A DNA stretch of 64,000 nucleotides, from contig CAUYUJ010020588.1 of the NCBI GenBank assembly GCA_963575745.1, positions 1 to 64,000 on the forward strand, read 5' to 3'. Under the pieces are notes generated by a model. That model made no database searches. It was not told where the DNA came from and was given only the letters and a program-made list of their open reading frames with translations. The stretch is from Prorocentrum cordatum (taxonomy: Eukaryota; Sar; Dinophyceae; Prorocentrales; Prorocentraceae). The position numbers were made by a program, and so were the translations under genes. This document shows, in pieces, positions 10,201-22,061 of the stretch; the first letter of the stretch is position 1; each line of letters begins with the position of its first letter.

Positions 10201-12182
10201 CGACGGCGACGGGAGCAAGGCAAGCTGGGAAGGCCGCTGCGCAAGCCTGCAGCAGGCTCCGGCCGTCTTCGCCGGACTCCTGGCGGCTGCGCACAGTGGA
10301 GTGCCGATGCCGGCTGAAGTTCGATGATCCTCGGGACGCTCAGGCGCGGAGATCCAGACATCCGCGCGTCTCGGATCTGCGCGCCAACGACGCTCGATGA
10401 TCTGCGATCCTCGGATCTGCGCACGGTGCTGGCCCAATGTGTGTGTAATTCCCGCTCGGCTTGACCGGTAGCGCGCAACCCGCGTCGGCTTTCGCGATGC
10501 CGCCCGCGTCGTCTCGGAGGGCTTCGGCGGACGAGCACGCGCCAGAGCAGGCACACGCTGTGTGAGGACCATCCACGGGTGGATGTCGGCTCACCTCGTG
10601 CTTTTGGACTGCATGTTGCGTACGGTAGGTTCGCGTCGTGTCGACCTGTGGCGACCCGCGCGCGGGCGTTCAAGGTTAAACGCCGCCCGTGGCCCAGAAT
10701 CGGCCCATCGTTGAACGATCTGGCGTTTCTGAAACAGCGGATCGTTCAAGCTTGAAGGATCCCCGCGGTGTCATGAACCAACGCCAGGGTCGACACGACA
10801 CGCACCTGCCGTAGGCGATCTTGTGGGAGGATTGGTCGGCTTTTTCCTCAGCAGCTCAAGCGTGGGAGATTGAATTATGTTCCTGGTGGATGTACCGGAA
10901 GCGGAGCGGAAGAGCCAGCCAGCCCTGAGGGTCCTGAGGTGGGAGCGCGTGCTCGAGATCAGGAACCAGTCCGACTCCATATACGAGGACACGGCGCGGC
11001 CAGAAACATTGCGATGTGTGTTTTGATGTTTGTCACGGTTTCTGCGCGAGGCGGGACATGCAGTTCTTTAATATTCGTGCGAACAGACAGGGCAAGTTTT
11101 TGCCGCGCACATGCTCTGTCAAGACCCCCTGTTCGTTTGGTTTTTGCGGCAGTGGGTCGCGGCAGCAGCAAAGTGGGACGCGAAGGCGGAAGCGTGAGAC
11201 GCGAAAGCAGGACGCCGAAGTGGGAGGCCAGCGATGCATGAGGAGGGGGAGGAGGAGGTGGAGAACGAGGATGGGGATGAGAGAGAGAGAGAGAGAGAGC
11301 GACGCGAAAGCCGGACGCAAGAGGGAGGAGGAAGAACAAGGGGTAGAGGAGGAAAAACAGACTTGGGACGCGAACGCAGGGCGCGAAAGTGGGGCGGGGA
11401 AGCGGGACGCCCATTCCAATCAAAAGTGGGACGCACACCCGTGCGGATGGTACATGTAGGGGGGCAGATTGTGTCAGTTGTTGATTGTGATATGTGTGTG
11501 GTTACTGTAGGTCCCAGTGGTGCCTGTGACACGGCGTCCGTTGTGCCTGTCGAGTCTGTGGTATCTTATGGTGCCTGTGGAGTCTGCGTTGCCTGGGGGG
11601 TGTACGTCCCACTTCCGCGCCCTGGTATCGCGTCATACTTCCGCCCCGCACGATCGCGCCCCACTACCGCCTCCCACGGCCGTACTTCACCTTTCGCGCG
11701 CTCTCGTGCGCCCCACTACAGTGCCCCCTGTCGCACCCCGCTGTCGCATCCCGCGTCCCCGTCTCGCCCTCGCCGCCGCCACTCTCGCTGCTTTCGCCGC
11801 CCCCACCGTCGCACTCCGCCAGATTACCTCTCCGGCTTCGCGTCCCGCCGTCGCGCCCAGAAGCTTCCCCGTCGTGCGAGAGCCTCGTCCTGGCAAGGCG
11901 CTCTCTGCCGTGCAGTAGCGGGGCCTCTGGCCTTCCGCGCCCTTCGCTCCCCGCGAGGCCCTGACTGCCGCGCGCCGCCGCCGCGCGGAGCCATCGTCCC
12001 CGTACTGGCCCGGGCTGTCCGACTCTTCGCCGCCGCCGCCGCCGCGGGAGGCCATGGGCACCTCCCGCACTCCGCGCCCCCCGGGCACTTTGATTCCGGC
12101 CTCCTTCCTCCGCTCCTACTCCTCCAGCCCCCCTGCCGTCCCCCAGCCTCCTCCTCCCGCCTGACCTCATCCGCCTTCCCCT
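10201..12182. other. Unassigned region, no supported gene
   Basis: Mostly unique GC-rich DNA. A GA-rich tract including (GA)n lies at 11270-11310. Open frames are numerous on both strands but compositionally biased and mutually overlapping. One short candidate exon at 10877-11026 is listed separately. Confidence 0.5.
10877..11026 (+). CDS. Possible small exon or ORF, unknown function
   Basis: ATG 10877 to TGA 11024-11026 gives 49 residues beginning MFLVDVPEAERKSQP and containing WERVLEIRNQSDSIYEDTA. Unlike its neighbours it has a mixed, charged, protein-like composition without repeats. I do not recognise a family. It could be a host exon, a relic or chance. Confidence 0.18.
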   Translation: MFLVDVPEAERKSQPALRVLRWERVLEIRNQSDSIYEDTARPETLRCVF

Positions 12183-12226
12183 CCCCCTCCTCCTCCTCCT
12201 CCTCCTCCTCCTCCTCCTTCTCGTGC
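12183..12226 (+). repeat. (TCC)n microsatellite
   Basis: About fourteen TCC units. This is the complement of the GAG tracts further left. Confidence 0.85.
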
Positions 12227-13097
12227 TCCCCTGCTGTCAAGCATACGTCGCCGCGCGTGTTCCGACGCGCGGCCTTCCGGCTCGGGGAGGGCGCGCCTCA
12301 GCCACCGAGGCAAAGGCCGCTTCGGAGACGCAGGGGGTGCCGCTGCGACTCTGCCGCGGCGCCGGCTCCGCTTGCTGGGGCGCGGGGCGCGGGATGTGCC
12401 GTGGGCTTGCTGTGGGTTTGATTGTGGTGCCGGCGTCGTCCACTTGGGCGCGTCGAGAGCAATTGGCGCGGCGACATATCGATTACCACCATGCCGAGGC
12501 TGAGCACCCCTCCGCGACCGGCTTCCAACATTGTAGGCGAGCGCACACCCCAAATGCGCAGTCATCCCAGCCCACCCAGGCCCCTTTTCGACCCCCTCTT
12601 TTCATCCCGCCAAATGATATTATGCGGGGCACTCGCTGTGATCTCCCAAGTGCGGGCCTCATGAACCCGCACCTTCAAAAACCACACGCGCCAGTTTCAC
12701 AATCTGTCCAAGACGCGTTCGAAGACAGCGCTGAAACAGCAGCATGACTATAAACCAGCAGCTTGCACCGCATGCGCACTCGCGGAACCCCTAATAAAAA
12801 ACTGCAGTTTGTTGAGGCTCTGTCCGATGAAACCATGAGGGCCGCACGTGCGGGCATGTCGAAGTCGTCCAACAACTCCGTCAACCAATACAATGCGGGC
12901 TATAAGTGTGCGTCTCCGCGCGCACACGTCGAAAGCGTTCCAAGACCCAGCCTCGCTTGGGGGCTTGCTCGCCCGTCACGCCGGCAGCGTCTTCTCCGCT
13001 GTCCCAATGCAGGCGCGCCCACCCCAACGGAGGCAGTGAGAAGATTTTCCCGGCACAGGTGGCGCGCAGGCCCGATACCTGCAGATCCCTGGCCTGG
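12227..13097. other. Unassigned DNA with a weak coding-like stretch
   Basis: Between about 12770 and 12905 the plus strand reads NKKLQFVEALSDETMRAARA and onward without repeats. The opposite strand is open too, so strand and reality are uncertain. The remainder shows nothing recognisable. Confidence 0.3.
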
Positions 13098-13280
13098 TGC
13101 GATGGTGACAGCGACATCGATGATGACAGTGGTGGCGACTATTACGAGGGCGACTGCAACGACGATGACGACGATGACGACGATGGTGGTGGTGATGCCG
13201 GCGACGCTGGTGATGGTGATGATGATGGTGAGTGTGGCAGCGGTGGCGCTGGCGATGGTGCTGACAGGGACGGTGAGGAA
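13098..13280 (+). repeat. GAY/GGY trinucleotide-rich tract
   Basis: Runs of GAT, GAC and GGT would encode Asp/Gly if translated. The regular trinucleotide structure points to an old microsatellite. I do not call a gene. Confidence 0.65.
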
Positions 13281-14099
13281 GTGCGCGCGCGCAGAAACCC
13301 AGACATGTGTTTCATTCGAAGCCATTGTGTTTCCATGTGCTGCGGAACCCCTGTGTACATCGCAGCGCTTCGAGTGCAAATGCAGCATCAAAGCCGCCGG
13401 GGCCCAGAGCCCAGCCCGGCCGAGCCGCGGCACACCCCGCAGGGACAGACGAGGCACGCGCACGGACAGACCAAGTCAGCCAGGAGCGCGCCTGCGTAGC
13501 CACGGCGAACGTGGCGACGAGGACGCCGGGAACTTGCTACCCCGCCCCCGCGCCGGGCGGCAAACCACAGAACCCCGACGACACGCGCCAACGCCGCCGC
13601 TCCTACTGGAGCCAACCAGGCCATGAGGAAACCATGAAAGCTGGCCGGCGGATTTGGCGGTGCCACGCCCTGCCTCCTTCCGCTTGTCCTCCGCTTCTGT
13701 TGCTGGCGGCTGGTTGGTGATTGATTGGCAGGCTTCTCGTCCCAGACTGCCCCGAGTGCTCAGGTAGCACCTGTGGCAGTTGCTGTTCGCTCTCGCCCCG
13801 GCGCCGGCTACCGTTCAAACGCCTCAGCGCTGGCCACCCCGTGGTTCGGCTGGTGCGGTTGCGTGTCGCTGGTGCTCTCGTCGCCACTCTGAGCCCTGCC
13901 TGTGCTCTCGTTGCCACGGGTTGGGGGTTGGCGCAGCTCGCGCTTGTCTCCCGTTACCCGCCCTCGTCCTCCCTGTGGCGCTGCGCGCAGGTTAGCGTCG
14001 GCGCCCCTGCCAGGAGGGCCATTGGAGAAGTCCAGATTGGGCCAACCTGGCGGCGCCTCTTGTCCCACGTGCCCAACGGTGGCGCGGGGGCGCCGACCA
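13281..14099. other. Unassigned DNA
   Basis: GC-rich and without clear repeats or a supported gene. From about 14130 it enters a module that recurs at 15400 and 28455. Confidence 0.5.
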
Positions 14100-16330
14100 T
14101 TAGCATTGCTCGGGGCACGGTTCAAAAGGATTTTCGCCGCATTGGCTGATCAGGAGTGTCTTTGCATCGATTCTCTCCAGGCTGATCATTGCCTGTCCAA
14201 GAGTAACCTCTTTTTACTTCTGATTTAATCAATGGATTGCTTGCGCGCAGGCCCAGGGGATGCTGCCGCGCGTCTCGCGGTGCCTCTGGTTGGGGTTCGG
14301 ATCGTCCCCACGCAGCCGAGATCCACGTCCTCTGTCGACGCAGTCCCCGCCTTCTCTGTCTTGGGGCGCTCGGGCCAGATCTCGTCGCCCATTACTCAGC
14401 AATCCTGGGACGCTCAGGTGTCGTCCGCTCGCGCAGAGCGGCATGGAGCTGTGCATCTTGGGTCGCGGTGTGCGGTCGGCCGCTGCGCCGGCGCACCGTG
14501 CGCTTAGTTGCGGGATCAAGCGTCCCCCCTTTTTTTGGCGGGGTCCCCCCACTTTGACGTCAGGTGCCGTTCCGCTCGCGTTTTAGAGCGGCATGAGCTG
14601 TGCCTGCTTGTGTCGCGGGTGCGGTCGGAGCCGCTTGGCCGGGTTTGGCGGGACCAAGCGTCCCTTTGACGCTCAGGGCCGTCGCTCGCAGCAGAGCGCA
14701 CGGAGCGGGCATCTTGGGTTCCATCGGCACGGTGGCTTGCGGCGCCGGCCTGGAGGCGCTCAGTTGCGCACCAAGCAACCCTGTGACGCTCAGGTGCCTC
14801 CGCTCTCGCAGAGCGGCACGAGCTGTGCATTATTGGGTCGCGCGTGGGCGGTTCGGCCCCCGTCGCGCCGGCGCACGGTGCGCTCAGTTGCGCGACCAAG
14901 CAACCCTGTTAACGCTCGCTCGGGCAGCGGCATGGAGCTATGCATCTCGGGTCGCGGTGTGCGGTCGGCCGCTGCGCCGGCGCACCGCACCGTGCGCTCA
15001 GTTGCGCAACCAAGCAACCCTGTGACGCTCAGGTGCCTTCCGCTCGCGCAGACCGGCTTGGAGCTGATATTCTGATGTGCTTTCTGGGTTTCTCTTGTCT
15101 TGCTATTTTGTTGTCGCTTTTCCTTGCTTGTTGTTTTTCTCGCGCGCGGGCTTGGGTTGGTTGGGGCTGCGTTTCTCGCGGTCCCTCCCGCCCTCCCCGC
15201 GTGGCGAATGTGCTGGCCGCAATCCGCTTCCCTTCGGGGGGGTAGGTGGCTCTCCCTTGCGGAGACGCTGCCGTGGCCTGTGGCAGATGCAGCACCCCCA
15301 AAAGAGGCGGAGCTTCTGAGGAGGCTGCGCATTCGGGAAGCAAGGTTTTCGCGGGCACCCTTCGTTCTCCATCTGCTTCGCTCCAGGCTGATTGGTTGGT
15401 TGGCATTGGCTGATCAGGAGTGTCTTTGCATCGATTCTCTCCAGGCTGATCATCGCCTGTCCAAGACTTACCTCTTGTTACTTTTCCAGCTTTTGAATCG
15501 ATGGATTCCTTGCGCGCAGGCCCAGGGGATGCTTCCGCGCGTCTCGCGGTCCCTCTGGTTGGGGTTCGGATCGTCCCCACGCAGCCGAGATCCACGTCCT
15601 CTGTCGACGCAGTCCCCGCCTTCTCTGTCTTGGGGCGCTCGGGCCAGATCTCGTCGCTCATTGCTCGGCAATCCTGGGGCGCTCAGGCGCCGTCCGCTCG
15701 CGCAGAGCAGCATGGTGCTGTGCATCTTGGGTCGCGGTGTGCGGTCGGCCGCTGCGCCGGCGCACCGTGCGCTCAGCTGCGGGGCCAAGCAACCCTGTGA
15801 CGCTCAGGTGCCGTCCGCTCGCGCTGAGCGGCATGGAGCTATGCATCTGGGTCGCGGTGTGTGGTCGGTCGCTGCGCCGGCGCACCGTGCGCTCAGTTGC
15901 GGGACTAAGCAACCCTGTGACGCTCAGGTGCCGTCCGCTCGCGCAGAGCGGCACGGAGCTGTGCATCTTGGGTCGCGGTGTGTCGCCCGTCGCGCTGTCG
16001 CACCGTGCGCTCAGTTGCGCGACCAAGCAACCCTGTGACGCTCAGGCGCCGTCCGCTCGCGCAGAGCGGCATGGAGCTGTGCATCTTGGGTCGCGGTGTG
16101 CGGTCGGCCGCTGCGCCGGCGCACTGTGCGCTCAGTTTTTCGCAACCAAGCAACCCTGTGGCGCTCAGGTGCCGTCCACTCGCGCAGAGCGGCTCGGAGC
16201 TGATATTCTGATGTGCTTTCATTGTTTCTCTTGTCTTGCTATTTTGTTATCGCTTTTCCTTGCTCGTTATTTTTCTCGCGCGCGGGCTTGGGTTGGTTTG
16301 GGCTGCACTTCTCGCGGTTCTCTCTTGCAT
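14100..16330. repeat. Satellite block of about 120-base units (GCAACCCTGTGACGCTCAGG family)
   Basis: The unit contains CAACCCTGTGACGCTCAGG, a cgctcgcgcagagcggc box and a GGTCGCGGTGTGCGGTCGG box. Clear copies recur through 14400-15040 and 15680-16200. A module at about 14140-14330 recurs at 15405-15620. The part from about 15340 to 16330 is nearly identical to 28385-29370. Open frames in this block follow the repeat and are not genes. Confidence 0.8.
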
Positions 16331-16990
16331 TCTGAGCTCGTTCTCTCTTTTCTCGTGCCTGTGTGCCGAGATTCGAACTTGCGGCGCGTTTGGACACTTC
16401 TGGCGCCGACGCGCTCAGAATTGCATTCTGAGCTCGTTTTCGTCTTTGGCACCTGCCCGCCCAGATTCGCAATTGTAGCGCGTTTTGGCCAATTCTGGCG
16501 CCGCCGCGCTGAGAATTGCATTGTGAGCTCGTTTTTGTTTCCGGTGCCTGCGCGCCCAGATTTGCAGTGTAGCGCGTTTCGGCCAATTCTGGCGCCGACG
16601 CGCCCAGATTTGCATTTTGAGCTCGTTTTCGCGTTTCTGGCGCCTGCGCGGGCGGATTCGCAATTACGGCTCGTTTCGGCCAATTCTCGCTCCGATGCGC
16701 CTAGATTCGCGATTGGTGCGCAACTCTGGCACCAACACGTGCAGGGTTGCATTCTGGGTTCGTTGGCGCTTCTCGCGCACTCGCGCCTTGATTGGCAATT
16801 GCGGCGTGTTCGACGTTCTGACCTTGATTTTCCTTTCTGCCGTCAGCGCGCCCAGATGCAGAAAATTGCAGCAATCTGCGCCGCAGATCTGCAGATTCGT
16901 TTGGTGTTTCCAGCGGTGTCATCTTGGCCATTCCAACGCAAGCGCGCGTGAACTTGCATGCTATGCCTATTCTCATGCGTATGTTTGAGC
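16331..16990. repeat. Tandem array, roughly 90-100-base unit (GAGCTCGTTTTCG family)
   Basis: Repeats of gaattgcattctGAGCTCGTTTTCG followed by gcgcccagattcgcaatt. About six degenerate units, with no gene. Confidence 0.7.
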
Positions 16991-18000
16991 GCTCAGATTC
17001 GCCATTGGCGCCCAGAATCATTCAGCTCTGCCCGCCCGCAAGCGCCGCCGCGCGCAATTCCTTCGGTATGGTGAACAGTGCGCGGGCGCTCCCCAGTCTG
17101 GGAGTCTGCGCCAGCGCCCAGCGCCACGTGTTTTGCGCGCTCTTCTTCAGAGCGGCGCAGAGCTTTCGACACACCAGGCTCTGTGGTGTACAGGCAGCGG
17201 CCGCTCCCTGCTTTGGGAGCTGCGCCCACGCCGCGTGCCTTCTCCCGAGCAGCCCTGTGACGCTCACGAGCTGCTTGCTCCTCTTCTGGGCGGCGCGGAG
17301 CTCTCGACGCAGGCTTCGTTGCGTACAGTTGGCGGTCGCCTCCTAGGCGGTGTCTGCAGCCAAACCACGCGCCTCCTGCCAAGCAGCCCTGTGGAGCTCA
17401 GGTGCCGCGCGCTCTTCCTCAGAGCAGCGCGCAGCAGGCTCGCACAGCGCTCCCGCTTTGGAGGTCTGCAGCCACGCCACGCGTGTTTTCTTCCTGGCAC
17501 TCTGTGACCCTCAGGTGCTGCGCGCTTCTCATGCTTTGCCGCGCGCTCTTCATCAGACGAGGGCGGAGCTTTTGACGCACGCTCGCGGTGCAGTTGGCGG
17601 CCGCTCTGTCCTTGGGTGTCTGCGGTAACGCCGCGTGGCTTCTGCCACCCCCGGGGCCGCGCGCTCTTCGTCTGGGCAGCGCGCGCGGAGCTCTCGACGC
17701 AGGCTCTGGCGCGCAGCCGGCGGCCGATCTCTTGTCTGGGGGTATGCGCCCACCTTCTTTCGAAACAACTCAAGTGCCGCGCGCTTTTCTTCAGAGCCGC
17801 GGGGAGGTTTCGGCGCAGCAGGCTCATGGCGCCCAGTCGGCGGCCACGCCCTGCTTGGGAGTCTGGGTTCACGCCGCGTTCCATGTACCAGGCAACCCTG
17901 TCACGCTCAGGTGCCACGCGCCGCGTGGGGCTTTCGACGCAGGCTGCACGTTCATCCCCCGAGGCGCTGCACCCAGAATTGCATTCTGAGGTCGGTTCCC
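16991..18000. repeat. Diverged satellite related to the CCTGTGACGCTCAGG family
   Basis: Units contain agcagcCCTGTGACGCTCA, gcgcgctcttcctcagagc and ctttcgacgcaggct at irregular spacing near 130-150 bases. They are more diverged than the 14100-16330 block. Confidence 0.6.
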
Positions 18001-18980
18001 CAGCGCCCACCGCCCAGACTCACAATGGCGTGTTAATTTCGCCTTTCTGGCGCTGGCGCGCTCAGATTCCAACTCATGCAGTGCAGCCCTCTCGCGAGTG
18101 CAGCGTTTGGCTTGTCACCCTGTGCTCACTCAGGTTGTGGCAGCGCGTCATTCTGCACCCCGCCTGCCTTGCGCAGTGCAGCGCCTGGCCACGGTTGCCA
18201 ACCGCGTGCAGCGCTCCATTGGTGCTGTGCCGTCTGGCCCCTTTGCACCCGCCTTGCGCAGGTGGCGCGTGCTGCTCCAGATAACAGCCTGGTTGCCGCA
18301 CGGCCTGCGCGGCCAGCGCATTTGGGGCACGGGGCCTGGGTTCTGGCGCCAGCGTGCCCCGAAGATTCGCGAGCGCAGTTTACTGCTTGCGCGTGCTCGC
18401 TAAGACTGCACTCTGTGCTTTCATTGCTGGGGCAGTGTCGTTGATGAGCGCGCAGCAGCAGAGCATTCGCTGGTTGCCAGGTTGCCATTCGGTGGTCAGG
18501 CCCCTGCGCTTCTGGCGCTGGCGCGCCCAGGAATGCCTTCCGAGCTTCGTCGATTCAGCGCCGATTTCCGGCGCCAAGGTGTCCAGAACCGCATTCTCGA
18601 TTTCGCGATTCGCGCGCCTGCGCCGCGCATGATTAGCGATTGCCAGCGATTTGGCTTTCGTCTGAGGTGGCCGAGAATAGTACGCCCATTGGTCTTGGGG
18701 CCTTCGGGCCATTTCGTGCAAACCTGCCGCTCAGGTGCTTCGCGTCCCACCGCTGAGCGATGGTGTGCGGCGGGGCCGCTCTCCGTGAGGCGTAGTTTCT
18801 TAGGAGGCTATGCAATCGGGAAACGAGGTTTTCGCGGACGCCCATTCTCCTCCTAAATTCCTCCTTCTCTTCTCCTTACCTCAACGCGCGCAGGCCCGGG
18901 GGGTGGTGCCGCGCGTCTCGCGGTCCCCTGGTTGAGGTTTTGATCGTCCCCACGCCGCCGAGATCTGCGCCCGCCGTCGG
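18001..18980. other. Unassigned; right part duplicated at 27730-27900
   Basis: No gene is seen. From about 18790 to 18935 the sequence (starting near gtagtttcttaggaggctatgc) matches 27755-27900 closely. Confidence 0.5.
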
Positions 18981-20900
18981 CGCAACCAAGCAATCCTGTG
19001 ACGCTCAGGCGCCGCCCGCTCGCTCAGAGTGGCGTGGAGCCAGCATTTTCGGGTTGCTGTGTGCGGTCGGCTCCCTCGTCTGAGGTCTGCGCCAGCGCAC
19101 CGCGCACCCAGGTGTGCCCAGCAACCCTGTGACGCTCAGGTGCCGCCCGCTCGCTCAGGGCGGCTTGGAGCAAGCACTTTTGGGTGCCCGTGTTTCAGTC
19201 GGCCCACGCTCGTCTGGGGGCCCGTGCCGACGCACTGCGCATCCAGATGTCCGGAGCAACCCTGTGACGCTCAGGTGCCGCCCGCGCACTCAGAGCGGCG
19301 TGGAGCTAGCACTTTTCCGGGTGGACGGTCGGCCCCCTCGGCTGGGGTCTGCGCCGGCGCACTGCGCACCCAGATGTCCCGAGCAACCCTGTGACGCTCA
19401 GGTGCCGCCCGCTTGCTCAGAGCGGCGTGGAGCTAGCACTTTCGGGTGGCGGTGTTTCAGTCGGCCCGCGCTCCCTCGTCTGGGGGCCCGTGCCGGCGCG
19501 CTGCGCATCCAGATGTCCGGAGCAACCCTGTGACGCTCAGGCGCCGCCCGCTCGCTCAGAGCGGTGTGGAGCTAGCACTTTTGGGTGGTGGTGAACGGTC
19601 GGCCCCCTCGGCTGGGGGTCTGCGCCGGCGCACTGCGCATCCAGATATCCCGAGCAACCCTATGACGCTCAGGCGCCGCCCGCTCGCTCAGAGCGCGTGG
19701 AGCTAGCACTTCCCGGTCGGCTCCCTCTTCTGGGGTCTGCGCTAGCGCACCGCGCACCCAGATGTGCCCAGCAACCCTGTGACGCTCAGGTGCCGCCCGC
19801 TCGCTCAGAGCTGCGTGGAGCTAGCTAGCATTTTCGGGTGGCGGTGCACGGTCGAATTCCTCGTCTGGGGGTCTGCGCCGGTGCACTGCGCATCAAGATG
19901 TCCCGAGCAACCCTGTGACGCTCAGGTGCCGCCCGCTCGCTCAGCGGCGTTGGAGCTAGCACTTTTGGGTGGCGGTGCATGGTCGGCCCCCTTGTCTGGG
20001 ACATAAAGTCCAACTGATGTTGAGGCTTTTCCCGTTTCTTCTGCGGGCCTGTGCGGACGCACTGCGCACTCAGATGTGCCCCGCAGCCCTGTGACGCTCA
20101 GGTGCCGCCCGCTCGCTCAGAGCGGCGCGGAGCTTGCACTTTCGGGTTGCGGCCCCCTCGTCTGGGGGTCTGCGCCAGCGCACCGCACGCCCAGATGTGC
20201 CCAGCAACCCTGTGACGCTCAGGTGCCGCCCGCTCGCTCAGAGCGGCGTGGAGCTTGCTGGCATTTTCGGTTGGCGGTGCACGGTCGGATTACTCGTCTG
20301 GGGGTCTGCGCTCGCGCTGCGCATCCAGATGTCCCGAGCAACCCGCCCGCTCGCTCAGAGCGGCGTTGGAGCTAGCACTTTTGGGTGGCGGTGAATGGTC
20401 GGCTCTCTCGTCTGGGGGCCTGCGCGGACGCACTGCGCACTCAGATGTGCCCCGCAACCCTGTGACGCTCAGGTGCCGCCCGCTCGCTCAGAGCGGCGTG
20501 GAGCCAGCACTTTCGGGTTGCGGTGTACGGTCGGCTCCCTCGTCTGGGGTCTGCGCCAGCGCACCGCACGCCCAGGTGTGCCCAGCAACCCTGTGACGCT
20601 CAGGTGCCGCCCGCTCGCTCAGGGCGGCGTGGAGCTAGCTCAGAATTTTCGGTTGGCGGTGGACGGTTCGGATTTCCTCGTTCAGGAATCTGCCGCCGGC
20701 GCACTGCGCATCCAGATGTCCGGAGCAACCCTGTGACGCCAGTGCCGCCGCCTCTCTCAGAGCGCGTTGGTTGGATGCTAGCATTTATTGGGTGGCGGTG
20801 CATGGTCGGCTCTCTCCGTGCGGATACGCACTGCGCACATCAGATGTGCCCAGCAACCCTGTGACGCTCAGGCGCCGCCCGCCGTCACAACCTCACGCCT
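18981..20900. repeat. Tandem satellite array, about 14 units of roughly 130 bases
   Basis: Each unit carries CAACCCTGTGACGCTCAGG, a cgcccgctcgctcagagcgg box, a tagcacttttgggtgg box and ctgcgccagcgcac. The landmark recurs near 18993, 19125, 19259, 19385, 19524, 19657, 19769, 19910, 20088, 20208, 20457, 20588, 20727 and 20853. It is a sister family of the 14100-16330 satellite, with a different central box. Confidence 0.85.
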
Positions 20901-21790
20901 CAGAACGGCGCGGAGCTAGCGCTTATCGGGTGCGGTTGCACGACATGCCGCAGAGTGTCGCTCCCTTCGCCGCCTCGTCAGGGGGGTTTGCGCCAGCGCG
21001 CCGTGCGGCTCGTGGCAAATCTCGGCCCAGGAGGCTAGAAATCGATGCAGATTCCGGCGTAAATTTATCCATGTCGGATTTCAGCAATCGGCGTCCAGGC
21101 GGATGTTGTTCCTCAAGACTGGCTCTAATCAGCCATTCTGCTGAGCTGCAGTCCACCGCCGAGGGCTGCAAGTAGCGGGGAACGTGCGTAAGCCTTCCCG
21201 CGAACCGTCCACGAGGACAGCATCGCCCAAAACGGGCGCTCTACCATCCATCAATCAGTTACCCTCCATCCTCTCTCGTTGACTCGACAGCGAATGTGTG
21301 GGCGCAGCTGTGGGCGTGAACTGGAATAAATAAAGATCCAGAGAGGTCGGAGCAGACGCCGCGTGCCCGCGGATTGATGTGGGTGCAGCCGCAGATGAGC
21401 GGAGATGCTCGGTCGATGGTGGGGTTTCCCTGTTGCCTGTACTGCCGCGCCCCTATGACGCCCTCTGCTGGCCTGGATGGCGCATTCAGGTCGCAGAGGG
21501 GGATAGGGGGCGGAAGGGTTCTTCTGCTCTTTCCTTAAACAGCAACTCGCTTCCAGCGCCGGTCACGTGACGTGCGCCGCGGGCGCGCAGCCCATTTCTG
21601 GCTAGTGCTTTCACATGAAGATATTCAATTCGGAAGACTGGCATTGGGCATGGGAGATCATCGGGTCATAACGCAAAATCCTGCCAGTGGCCACAGGACA
21701 TGTGCAGCACAGGGGATCGTAAGCATTTGGGTTCGAGATAAGCATTTTATTAGCTGTCTCGTGTGGCTTGTTCATTAACTAGTTGAACAA
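20901..21790. other. Unassigned spacer before element C
   Basis: No repeats or genes are recognised. It may include the 5' end of element C, but I could not find a matching inverted or direct repeat downstream of 27436. Confidence 0.4.
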
Positions 21791-21865
21791 TCTTTTTGTT
21801 TTTTCTTTTTGTTTTTTTTGTTTTTTTTTTTCTTTTTTTTATTTTGTTTTTTTTCTTTTATTTCT

Positions 21866-21901
<36 letters not shown>

Positions 21902-22053
21902 GTTTTTTTTTTTTTTTTTTTTTCTGTTTTCTCTTGTTTTAGGTTTGCCGTGACTTGTTTTTTGTTTGCTTTTTTTAAGCTTTCTTCTTTTTTTTTTCTT
22001 TTTTTTCCTTTTGTTTTTTTTTTTTTTTTTATTTTTCCTTTTTTTCTCTCTCG
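21791..22053 (+). repeat. Long T-rich tract immediately before the RT of element C
   Basis: About 260 bases, more than 85% T by eye, ending in tctctctcgg eight bases before ATG 22062. It could be an exaggerated polypyrimidine tract, or the complement of an old poly(A) tail. A Phe-rich frame through it is not protein. Confidence 0.8.
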
Positions 22054-22061
22054 GCCCCCCA

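Noticed and set aside
12906-13499. Asp/Gly-rich acidic protein
   Set aside because: The acidic stretch is a GAY/GGY trinucleotide tract, and the other strand and frames are equally open.
13490-13510. Further SL-like hit CGTAGCCACGG
   Set aside because: It matches only the first nine or so SL bases, has no GGCTC half and precedes no recognisable gene.
18981-20900. CRISPR-like regular repeats
   Set aside because: The units are about 130 bases, conserved throughout and without short repeat/unique spacer alternation or cas genes. They are satellites.
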